Source: Sipunculus nudus (Eukaryota > Annelida > Sipuncula > Golfingiida > Sipunculidae). From it: a stretch of DNA of 64,000 nt. Below are positions 20,838 to 31,860 of the stretch, piece by piece. The stretch spans positions 47,753,058 through 47,817,057 of the forward strand of contig CM049310.1 in NCBI GenBank assembly GCA_026874595.1, read 5' to 3'. The notes beneath the pieces are model-generated. The model was not told where the DNA came from, searched no databases, and saw only the letters and a program-made list of their open reading frames with translations. Within the stretch, counting starts at the first letter, position 1. Each line of letters begins with the position of its first letter. The translations under genes were made by a program, and so were the position numbers.

Positions 20838-21058
20838 GGCGCGGATCCATGCATGATTTTTTTTCAGGGAGGGGTCAACGGGTGTCATGCATAAAAAAAT
20901 GTAAATAAGGTCGTTGGTTGAGAGTATATAGGGGGGTCTCGACCCCCAAAACCCCCCGTCATGCACAAGATTTGTCTAAAAAAAAAGGTCCTTGGTTGAG
21001 AGCAAGGGGGGGGGGCGTGTTTCGACCCCAAAACCTCCCCTCTTGATCCGTGCCTGAA
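20838..21058. mobile_element. GGATCC-ended short element, degenerate copy
   Basis: Starts GCAGGCGCGGATCCATGCATG and ends TTGATCCGTGCCTG. Inside are G- and C-runs with GGGGGGTCTCGACCCCC. It resembles the copies at 31141 and 34882. Confidence 0.5.
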
Positions 21059-21152
21059 TGCATGCAGATAAAAGCTATATTCATACATATATCTATATAT
21101 GGGCCAACTTAGACCTGTCATGACCTTTAATTATTATATTTAACATTAACTA

Positions 21153-21496
21153 AGGCCAAAAAAAATAAATGGTATGGTTCTCAGGCACCGCCCGCATCAA
21201 TTTTAAACCCCCGCATCAAAACTTTTTATTTTGATTTTCAATAGAAACTCACCAATTTCGAGCTGCAGCCGCTCAGACATTTCTTTCAAGAAGAAAAAAA
21301 TCATACAATTTCCTTTGTTTTGTAGTGTTTTTACTTGTTTAGCAAAATAAATCTATTATTTTAATGCTTTTCCTTTTTCATATGACATTTTTATCGAAAC
21401 ATACCAAAAAATTAAAAATAAAAAAAAAAACGCCCGCCCGCATTGATTTCTGAAAAAAAAGTGCCTGAGAACCATACTTTTTTTTTATTTTGGCCT
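21153..21496. mobile_element. Harbinger-like MITE, copy 1
   Basis: Terminal inverted repeats of about 35 bp: AGGCCAAAAAAAATAAATGG with TATGGTTCTCAGGCAC at the left, GTGCCTGAGAACCATA with TTTTATTTTGGCCT at the right. TAA flanks both ends, which fits a 3-bp duplication as made by PIF/Harbinger elements. It has no ORF. A second copy in inverted orientation is at 26503-26790. Confidence 0.75.
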
Positions 21497-21896
21497 AAAA
21501 TGTGTAAATTAAAACGTATATTTCAGTGCATGCATGCCTGGGGACATGTCACGGAAAAAGAAGACATATATATAGTGGTTCACTGAAGGCCATGCTGTGA
21601 ATGAAAGGGGTGAATCCCTGCATGATATATTTGCATATTAGTACGTCACACGCAAGACTTGATGGAGCGGGCGATTCCCGCATTTTAGTTTACGTCACGT
21701 TTAAGACTTAAACCGGCGATAATTAAAGGATTTATGGTTTATATATGAAACGAAACCCCGTTGACGTATTATGCATGAGAATACCCTCATTTCAGGTACC
21801 GGCGAAAACAGCTCACGGTAACACCGCCTCGTTGTCCATTTACCAGTCGTTAATCTCGTTATGCCTTGCAACCGTGTTTGGCATGACGAGTTATAC

Positions 21897-21897
<1 letters not shown>

Positions 21898-21954
<57 letters not shown>
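21898..21954. repeat. (TA)n microsatellite
   Basis: About 28 TA units directly abutting the left end of the foldback element at 21955. Confidence 0.95.
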
Positions 21955-21959
<5 letters not shown>

Positions 21960-23770
21960 GAGCCTGTTTACGGATCTGGCCCATCTGCCGATGGGCTTGG
22001 CCCATTTGAGGATCAGCCCATGCAATAACGGGCAGCCCAATAACGGATTTGATACCATGCACTTTCTGGCCCATCTGCAGATGGGCTTGGCCCAATAACC
22101 AATTTTAGTTTTTGTTAGTAATACGTTGTTATTTTATTATCTTGATGACTTTTGTACTCAGACAAACATTTCTCAGAACTTAAATGTGTTAATTAAAACA
22201 TAAATCACTATCACAGCCTTACATTAATAATTTTATCATCAAAATTACATATAGATGTGCATAGAAAACTACATAGATGTGCATGCAGTGTTGCAATACC
22301 CTATTAAATAACTTTTTACACACAATTCTTAATTAGTCTACATTGCATTCGTGTGATGTTAAGAGTTAAATGAGGTTCACTTTTTACCAAAGAGTAATTA
22401 CAGCTGTTGCGAAAAAATCTCATTTACATTACCACATAGATGTGACTTCCACGGTACATACAATTTACTAAAGAGAAATTATATGTGGTACAAATCAGTT
22501 TCTCATATTCATTTTTAATATCCACATATATATCAAGAATACCACATACATTTTGACAATAGAATAGTGTATAATATATGTAGCAAACACTCTCTCATGA
22601 GTCATTTGATCTCAGAGTCAATCACAATCATGCACTTTCACCACAATAACACATCTTGATACAGTTTCTTTTGGAGAAGTGTCTTATTGATAAGCTCTCT
22701 TCTTAGCATTCCTACAGAATTGTTGGCGTTGTTGTGATGAGAGCAGCAGGGAAGTCGGATAGTACTCCTTTTTTCAGGTTATCACAGAGATGATGCCGAG
22801 GTTAAATGTAGTTTTGGCTGCAGGGGTCATTGCCGGAGAGTAGTGTCTTTGCAAAGGCCAGGGCAAAAACGCCACAAAATAAATTTAAACAAAACGATAG
22901 GGTTATGTTTTACATATCTTTCACAGTAACATAGTAAAGTTTATTTTATTTTTAATATATAACAATTTATTAGATACAACTGATAAATAAATAGATCTCT
23001 GAAACAAGCAATCATCACGATGTTTAATATATAAATATGTTTTAATATATAAAATATAAATATAAATATAAAATTTAAATTGTGACAAGACTCCTTATAA
23101 ACCATTTTGGATAAATATAATTATACTTTATACAATTTATGGCACAATATTTTGATAGGGTTGTAATTTTTTGTCTAATAGGCCATATATACTATTTCAT
23201 GTCATATAACCGAGTGTACTTTCACTGGTACGTATACAGGCGGAGGCATGTGCTCTGTGAGTGCTTTCTAGGTAACTTAATTGGTTGTCACTAACACTAT
23301 AATAACACTTTAGGGTAAACGCATTTAGGTATGACCAATTCACCAACTTAATATCGGATACACCTTACATGATAAGTAAAGCACTAACACTCCCTCTCGC
23401 GGATTTTCTTGGTGACGTAAAACAGACTATCAACAGGGAATACCCGTAAATACTTGCTGACCTCTTCTCCGAGCTTGGCTTTAGAGGGAATAACAAGTGT
23501 GTTGGACAACCCAAGAGCAGGCAAATCCATTTAAGTGCTGAGAAATATTTGTCTGAGTAAAAAAGTCATCAAGATAATAAAAAAGTAACGTAAAACTTAC
23601 AAAAACTAAAATTGGTTATTAGGCCAAGCCCATCTGCAGACGGGCCAGAAAGTGCATGGTATCAAATCCGTTATTGGACTGCCCATCTGCAGATGGGCAG
23701 CCCAATAACGGATCCTCATATGGGCCAAGCCCATCGGCAGATGGGCCAGATCCGCAGACAGGCTCCAACA
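21955..23770. mobile_element. Foldback-type element, internally deleted copy (1.8 kb)
   Basis: The left end TGTTGGAGCCTGTTTACGGA is mirrored by the right end at 23770 (minus strand TGTTGGAGCCTGTCTGCGGA). Inverted repeats extend about 200-250 bp, to the phrase CAGACAAACATTTCTCAG. The ends carry palindromes of type GCCCATCTGCNGATGGGC. The left 900 bp match 31861-32735 and the right part matches the right arm of 31861-37849, so this is a shortened relative of that element. TATATA flanks both ends. No transposase is seen. Confidence 0.85.
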
Positions 23771-24065
23771 TATATACCAAATTGGGCTGCGTTCAGGTGA
23801 CAAGCTTTGTATATGCCAGCACATGTCCGGTATACACTATAGGTTATGCAATATTAAAGACGTTACAGGCGGTCTTGATTTCTTATATATAATATCTCAC
23901 TTTCTCAATATAACAATAATACATTTATATATATGTATAATAATTAATATAAAAAAGCATAAAGAAACCTTTCATGGCAATGCAATTGGTAAATTCCATT
24001 TTCACCTTTTTGGAAATAAACACTCATGATCATAAAAGCATATAATTAAAACTTATATATCCTTT

Positions 24066-24084
24066 GTTAAGCTCAAATTCATAT
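24066..24084. repeat. SINE target-site duplication, left copy
   Basis: GTTAAGCTCAAATTCATAT, 19 bp, is repeated exactly at 24355-24373 on the other side of the SINE. Confidence 0.95.
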
Positions 24085-24354
24085 GGTGGGGTCGGTGGTG
24101 TAATGGTGAAGGTACCGGGCTCATGATCGAGTGGTCTTGAGTTCGAAACCCCCACCACGCCAGGACCCTTAGGCAAGATCCCAACCGCAAGTGTGCCTCT
24201 GTCCACCCAGCATGCAGTAGAAATGGGTACCAGTAAATACTGGGAAGGTAACCTGCGATGGATTAGCGTCCCATCCAGGAGGAGTTTAACTCGCTTCACG
24301 CCGGAATAAGCTCCGGCCTGATGAGCCATTAGGCTCGAGTGTAAAAGCCCAGTA
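24085..24354 (+). mobile_element. tRNA-derived SINE, intact and recent
   Basis: The head is tRNA-like, with an A-box-like GGTGGTGTAATGGTG and a B-box GAGTTCGAAACCC spaced as in a tRNA. The body contains AACCTGCGATGGATTAGCGT and CCCATCCAGGAGG, resembling the conserved central domain of some invertebrate SINEs. It is 270 bp long and flanked by a perfect 19-bp duplication, so inserted by LINE-type retroposition recently. Pol III would transcribe it left to right. The 3' end is not poly(A). Confidence 0.9.
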
Positions 24355-24429
24355 GTTAAGCTCAAATTCATATAGTGCATTTATTAAACTAAACGTATTA
24401 TTATATATTTATATTTTTGTTACATAGTT

Positions 24430-26045
24430 TTCAGCTCATCTGACTGAAAGTCATCTGAGCTATAGCGATTACTCTCCGTCCGTCGTCTGTCCGTCCAGCC
24501 CTCCGGTCGGTCGTCCATTAACAAGGCACATATCGTAACCGATGGACCTAGAAACTTCTAACTGAACATCCATATTTAAATACATAAATGATCTCCTTGG
24601 AAACAAGGAATAAGGTCCCTGCGACGTATATTCTCCAAGCTATATGGAGCTCGAAAGTACCCCCAGAATAATTTTAAAAAATTGTATCTGAATAACTAAT
24701 TTATTGATCGCCATAATTCTTTGCATGCATATTGATCATGTAGTGTTACATCAGTTTCTGCAGAATGGTGGCACCACCTGCACTTTTTTCTCGAATTTTT
24801 ACGCATTTTTTCTCAGTTTTTGAGATCTTCAAATGGTCGTCCGTTAACAGGGCACAAATCTTAACCGTTGGACCTAGAATCTTCTAAGTTGTCATCCAAG
24901 GAGGTCCATTAAAAATCTCATTGAAACCCTGAAATTCGATTTCTGTTATCCATATCATTCAAGCTATGGAGCTCGCAATTAGCCCTCAGAATAATTAAAA
25001 ATTTGATACAAAAGCTCCAGTGTCTGAATAACTAATGCATTGATCGCCATGATTTTCTGCATTCGTATTGATCATGAAGTGTTTCATCGGTTCCTGCAGA
25101 CTGGTGGCGCCACCTGTATTTTTTTCGAATTTTTTCGACCATCAAATGAAGCGGTCGTCCGTAAACAGGACACAAATCGTAACTGTTGGACCAAGAATCT
25201 TCTATCTTGATATCCTGATCTATAGGTCCATGAAAAGTTCTTTTGACATCTGAAGTTAGGTCTCTGTTACCCATATCCTCCGAGCTATGGGGCTCATAAG
25301 TACCCCCCCCCCCCCCCAGAATATTTGAAATTTTGATACAAAAGCTCCAGTATTTGAATAACCATGGGATTGATCGCCATGATTCTGTGCATGCATATTG
25401 ATCATTGAGTGTTTCTTCGGTTCCTGCAGACTGGTGGCGCCCACCTGTATTTTTCGAACTTTTACGCATTTTTTTTTCTATTTTGAAGACCTTCAAATGA
25501 AGCAGACTGACTGTTAAATATTCCACAAGCTGTAACCGTTAGACCTAGAATCTTCTAACTGTATATCCAGGAAGGTCCTAGGCAAATCTCCTTGGAAACC
25601 TGACCTAATACAAGCCGTAACCGTTAGACCTAGAATCATCTAACTGAACATCCAGGAAGGTCCTAGGCAAATCTCCTTGGAAATCTAAAATTAGGTCAAA
25701 GTGACCTATAATCTGCAAGATATACGAAAGAAAATGATCAGAGCACCCTATAGAACATGATTGCATGATTGGTTACAGTTGGACCTAGAAACTTCTAATA
25801 TGATTAAGACCCAGGGAGGTTCATGTAAAAATTTTCTGGAAAGTGAAATAATGTCATTGTGACCTTTATTCTGCAAGCTGGGTAAAAGAACATGATTTCT
25901 TTAGCAGCTGGATGTAAAATAAGATCACTGTGATCTGTATCTAAGGTTTATTGGCAGAATGCATGATTTTAAGCACCCTGCATGCATGTCATTTTTAACC
26001 ATTGTTAAAGGTTCCTTGAATTCAGCTGAGCGTCATGGCCCATGG
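24430..26045 (+). mobile_element. Mollusc-type dispersed repeat with internal tandem units
   Basis: Starts CAGCTCATCTGACTGAAAGT with GTCCGTCCGTCGTCTGTCC and ends TTCAGCTGAGCGTCATGGCC. Inside, a unit of about 320 bp recurs three times (AACCGTTGGACCTAGAATCT ... TTGATCGCCATGATT ... CTGGTGGCGCCACCTGTA ... TTTTTTCGAA), then shorter units with CTTCTAACTGTATATCCAGG. There is no credible ORF. Confidence 0.75.
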
Positions 26046-26502
26046 GCCACTTATTTATATATTGCTTATCGTATTAGATATGAGGAAATGATTAATATTT
26101 GATATAACTTGATAAAAAAAAGAATTTTAAAGGGTTTCGATTTATTTATAAAATAATAAAATGATACAAAGGGTACTTTTTAGGTTTAAAACTTTCTGTC
26201 TACATATGTACTTTCCACTTAAAATACATGATCGAACAATTCTGACAATAATTCATATATATATAGTAGATATTTGTTAATGTGGTAATGGATACACTTT
26301 GTGTAGGTTACTACATGGTAAGATCGTGGAAATAGAAGCCTCGCGAAACAATGAATAAAAAAAAATAAAAATTATGAAAAATTAGAATTGCGACTATATA
26401 AAGCCAAACACACCTCATATATTTCCTCATTGCTGAAGATTGCTAATATTGATATACTTTATGTTCTTATATGTATGTATGTGTGAGTATATATAGGTAT
26501 AA

Positions 26503-26790
26503 GGCAAAAAAGGTATGGTTCTCAGGCACTTTTTTTCTGAAATCAGTGCTGGAGGGCGATTTTTTTTACCTTCTTTTTGTATGTTTCGATAAAAAATATC
26601 ATACGATCAGGGAAAAACATGATAATAACAGCATTTTTTTGTTAAACAGGTAAAAACACTACATAACAAAGGAAATCTTACCAAAATTGTATTATTTTAT
26701 CGTCTTGAAAGATGAAAATCAAGATAAAAATTTTTGATGCGGGCGGTTAAAATTGACGCGGGCGGTGCCTAAGAATCATACTTTTTTTGG
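26503..26790. mobile_element. Harbinger-like MITE, copy 2 (inverted)
   Basis: Left end AAGGCAAAAAAGGTATGGTT with CTCAGGCAC; right end GTGCCTAAGAATCATACTTT. The interior, with GCGGGCGG and GATAAAAA phrases, is the inverse of the copy at 21153-21496. Confidence 0.7.
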
Positions 26791-26799
26791 GGGAAGGGG

Positions 26800-28614
26800 G
26801 TGCTTCACCTCTTTTATTAAAAAGTTAATACAATAAAAACGTTTATATACATCTATTCGATTGATTTTTAAAATAAAAGTTACTGACAGGAAATTAAGGA
26901 AATTGTGATGAAGGCGATGTGGATGCAGGGAGGCGTCCCTTCAGTCCGGGTGCTGATGTTGGTCTTTCTGCTCACAGCTGCATAAACTTTAGACAATACA
27001 AACTGTCCTATATTGGCCACGGGCCGGACTCAGACCCTATTTACCTTCTCATATTCTGCGTCCTGTAGAGTGAAATCTTGGTGCAAATGTGTCAGTGTCA
27101 AAACGATCGGAGAAGGAATCACACATGAACTTGACTCCTTAATGCTTGACCGTATTGTGACAGGCGTGCACCGACAATATATAACACACAACGTGCTTCC
27201 TGCAGATGCGGTAAATCTGTGTCCACAAAAATTTACAAACAGCGAGTACGTAAATGCCAAAAATTGTCAAGAAACTGGTGAAATCTAATGCCAAACGTGC
27301 ACTACCGCATGCACATGCGCAAATACACTCCAACGTATAATACTCGTTATTTCTATGGGCATAACGATCTTATAATAACAAGTTAATACAAAGACACCCA
27401 CGTTTATGTGATTTCTTTGGTGTATATAATGTTTAATCTGTTTTAGATCACTGCCACAAGTAATGTATCGCTGAATGGCCCTTTATGACCACCGCATGCC
27501 AATCGATGTTCTTCCGGAAAACTTATAGCTAGATACGGGAGCGTACTTAATGAACTGTTTAGTTTAGCGGTATCCTTGAGGACCTCACGTGCCCTCAAGG
27601 CTGTCGCGTGTCACTTTAGCAATTATTGAATATGTTAATGCGGTATAGCGACAATAGTTCTCCGGGGTATAATCTGAATATGACAATATGATACACTCGT
27701 TTGGTAGGAGCCTAACAATTCGTGCCAAGAAATGCATTGTTTCCGTGTCAGTCCGTCCCTAATGACTTGATTAGTGCATGGGTGCCACTTATGCACCTGT
27801 TTGGCGAGTGTCATGTCGTCTGCTCCACTTGCTGCTTTACGACAGGTGCCTATTGACGGCAAGTCGTGATGTATGGGGGCTACTGGCACCACAATCAGTG
27901 CTGACCCCCCACGTGTGGCCCGTGACCCTTGACTTCTCGGAAGAGCTGCGGTCAAACCGGGAACTGACCCACCCGTCAGGGCACACAAGATGAATGACCG
28001 AAGTGCGAGGCTTTACGCCCCAAGAGATGGGCAATATGACCTCGCTGGCCAGGACACCGCCGAGCGGACAACAAAGCTATTGTTACCCGTGTGTCAACCT
28101 GCCAAGCCATAACAGAAAGCGACATACAAATACCACATTTTTTTTAAAATGTTCCCAACGCGAAAATATTCATTCATACACAGGTAATATTACACCTGAA
28201 TATTTTGAAGGAGGATTAGACCTACCTTGTAACATCGACATGCATCCATGGAGCGGTATGCATGTCCTATTGTATCTGATTGTTCGTGGGTCCCGCCTGC
28301 ATGGAGGGAAAGAACTTAATTGGCACATCACTTTAGTAATTTTACAAGCAATCGCCCTGTGTCACAATGGAATATATTACGCTTTAAATTGAGTATATAA
28401 TATACTGATCCGGATTGCCTCCAAATGGATTATTCCCCGCATGGGCGTTACCATAACCCTTCATAAAATTTCATCAAAATCTGTTTATAACTTTTTACAT
28501 AAAATCGCTATCAGTCAGACCGATATTCCATCCAAACAGCCATGCATGGGAAAAAAATATGACTTTCCTGGCGGAGGTATAAAAATGTTATATAATAATT
28601 ATAATAATAATAAC

Positions 28615-28650
<36 letters not shown>

Positions 28651-31130
28651 TAATAATAAGTATCCTTATATCTTCATGATTTTACTAAAATATTAATAGT
28701 TTATTAGTTCACGTTTAAACAAGATTTACCTGTATATTCCAATATTGTATAGATCTTTTAGTGGTTCAGAATTATAGCAGGGCATGGGGTGTACGGAGTT
28801 TGAAATCTTAACAAATTGCATAGTTTGAGTCTGTGCTAATGTAAAACACTTAATATGTTTGTTACATTTCACCTGTATAGATATAATATAAACTGATATC
28901 GACATGCAGGTATATATATATACAAAGTTAAATGCAGGCACTGTATGAAAAAAAAACATGCCCGGGATTGATACCCTTATACTTTATGGCAGGTTCATCA
29001 ACATGTTTTGCATTGATATCAGGTAATATGAATCGTTGTGATTTCATTAAGAGCACTTGTTATGTCAGCCGAGCGGAATTAAGTTCCTGGCCCATAATAT
29101 GACACGCACCTGCACGGGACCCCGGCGATGACAACTTGCTGGGGGGCTGGAAACATACGTGCCCCTCATGTCAGTTTCCTGGCACTGACGACGTTTCATG
29201 CCTCACCGCGCATGCTCAATGTGATCTTTAACTCGCGTGGGCGCCCCCGATCCCCGCGCAGGACCTATTTACAATTTATGTCCCTTTTATTGTTAAGTGA
29301 AATTATTCTCGGGGCTGCTCAAGCAATAGATTATATGAGAAAGCAATTTACTTTTTCCTTGTTTTATCACCAGACAAAGACAAGGTCGACTGGAGGACCG
29401 GCAATAAAATCATGATTTATCTAAATTGCCGGAACAATTCAGTAATTCGCATTTTTATTAAAGTTTAGGAACACGTGCATGCTCCCGTTCGACATGGATT
29501 TATACAGGGCAATATTTTGTCACATTCTATAGACTATTAAGTGTCTTAATTTACATACAAATAGGTGATTATATATGCATGCATGCGCGGAATTATATTT
29601 TCGTTCAAGGTATTTATAAGGATGATTCAATCAGTTCCGTTTCAATAATATCAAAACGAGTAGGCGTAGAATTAAAATATGTAAAATTGGTGATATTGTT
29701 CGGGTCTTTCAGGATACACAAAAAGTAACACGTGGACTATGTGTCATCGCAAGTAATGAAATTATAAGACTTTATATAAATGGCATGCACATATGGTTCT
29801 AAGGTAATATTGCCTTAACTTATAGTGCAACCTAAAACTCAGTTAATTGAATATATGTGTATGCATGAATCTTACATTTTAATTGCATGAAAATGGGAAA
29901 AAACAAGTGGTCAAGTATAATATAAAGAGTTTTATCAAAAGATTGATTTATTTCATTAGGCAGATACACGAACATAATCATGTTAAATTTGACTCATTAA
30001 TGCATATATATGTTGCAATGTTTTAAATAAACTGACCATATGCATGAATGGATATACAATTAAGTAAGATGATTTTAAACATTTTAAATGTATGGAACCA
30101 TCTCAACTTTATATGTTCCTCACGCATGCAGCTATAGCGGTTTTATATACACTGAAGTCGTTCTGTATCTCTTTGTATAGCAAGCTTCATCGCCAGGGCT
30201 GGCACAGGGCCGGAAATCAGACTCACGTTATAGGAGTGTAGTGGGTTTAAAACCTATAGTTGGAGGCACAATATGATACCGCGCTCTCATTGGTATTATT
30301 ACAATTCTTTGCCTTGTGTTTGCAAGCCCTTGCTGGTGCATGGTAAAACCCGGAGAATCTTGCTTTCCACGCAGCGGTTAAGGCGAGGGAGATCTAGAAC
30401 GACTGCAGTGTATATATACAGGCCTAACCGTGGGGTAATTAAGGAGTGTATTTTCACCTTTGAAATAAAAAAATAATCACATTAATTCTTCTGGATTTTA
30501 TGAGTTGATATCCATCATTACTTCAAACATGATTATATTAATACATTGCTGTGGTTTTATTGTAATTTTTATAAATTAAAATTAAACACATTAACATTGG
30601 TTGTTTTTGTACAATCTGTAGATTGCAAGAGCTAATCAAGTGTTATGACTCCTAAAATTAAAGACTTTGTTAAGCAGAATTAAAAGTACTGAAATCTACT
30701 TGATATGCCTTAAACAATATTATTGATATAGCCTTTGCATGCATATATATCCTAGTAACCGTTTAGAAAACTGAGGAATGACCAATCGCTGGATAATTTA
30801 CGTATTGAAAGTGTAAAACTGAAATGTTGTGGGGGAAGTTTATTTGATCTTTATAGACTAGATTGGTGCCCAGCAATGTAGCCTGGTCAGTTCAGCCTGT
30901 ACTCCATGCATGCAGATGTGCTCGTCCTCCAGAATGCATGGGTCCTTGATCCTGCATGTTGCTTGGGACGCTGCATATGACGCCGGCGCGATTATAATTG
31001 AAGTCCGTGTTCCCTGCCAATCTGACAGGGATCGTAATACTTTTAAACGTTAACCTTTTCAACGGAAGGGCATAAATACAGGTTTGCCTTTCCGCAGCTA
31101 AAGATGCATTCTACAATCATATCAAACTTT
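26800..31130. other. Intergenic DNA with GC-rich islands
   Basis: Islands at about 27.45-28.12 and 29.04-29.26 kb are GC-richer and contain no convincing ORF. An (AAT)n microsatellite lies at about 28588-28660. The remainder is AT-rich with several TGCATGCA octamers. No gene is recognised. Confidence 0.55.
28588..28660. repeat. (AAT)n microsatellite
   Basis: Imperfect AAT/ATA trinucleotide run. Confidence 0.9.
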
Positions 31131-31140
31131 CAGTCACACT

Positions 31141-31361
31141 CAGGGGCGGATCCAGGATTTAGGAAAGGGGGGGGGTCTAACCCGGGAGGACTAATGAAAA
31201 CTCTAAACAAAGGTCCCCAGGTCTGTAAAAGGGGGTCCAGGCCGCAAAATTTAGTCTGAAGCCCTTAAAAAACGTTGTTTCTGATGAAAAATGGGGGTAT
31301 GGGGGGGGGGGGGTAGGGTTCCGGACCCCCTGGATCCCCCCCCCCCTTGGATCCGCTTCTG
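31141..31361. mobile_element. GGATCC-ended short element
   Basis: Left end CAGGGGCGGATCCAGGATTT, right end CCTTGGATCCGCTTCTG, inverted repeats of about 15 bp. Several G- and C-homopolymers lie inside. Flanking (A/G)CACT may be a short target duplication. Confidence 0.7.
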
Positions 31362-31860
31362 GCACTTGGCTCAGTGTAAACCTGATTCTGCATGCAATCG
31401 TATACATGCCATCTTATAAGATGACACTTACATGCAAAAAGAACTGAATGTTTGAAAAATGTTTTCATAAGTAACTACACACAATTGTACAGTTAAAAAA
31501 ATGCAGGAGAAAACAGGGGATCGAGGAGGGCCTAAATGCCGGAAAGTATTAGGAATCAAAGACCCTTTTACAGGAAAATATAGGAAATATATTTATACAA
31601 GGAGCCAGTGGAAGACCACCTGCATGTAAAATATTTCGTGTTTATGTCATGTTTGTTACCACTTATCAGCTACTAATGCAGGACACGTGCATCTAGGTGT
31701 TAACTTTTCAAATGGATTGGTATACAAAATGAAAAATGCCTTTCCATGCACGTGTTTGCCTGTCTGAGACAGGCGGAAAGACGTTAATATACAGTATAGT
31801 CAATATAGTATTGACTGGGTTCAAGGACACTGCGCAGAATCAGACTCACAGGAGTATATA

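Noticed and set aside
24030-24380. 116-codon minus-strand open frame
   Set aside because: It is antisense to the tRNA-derived SINE and has no independent support.
25032-25526. 164-codon minus-strand open frame
   Set aside because: It runs through tandem units of the dispersed repeat and the translation repeats with the DNA unit.
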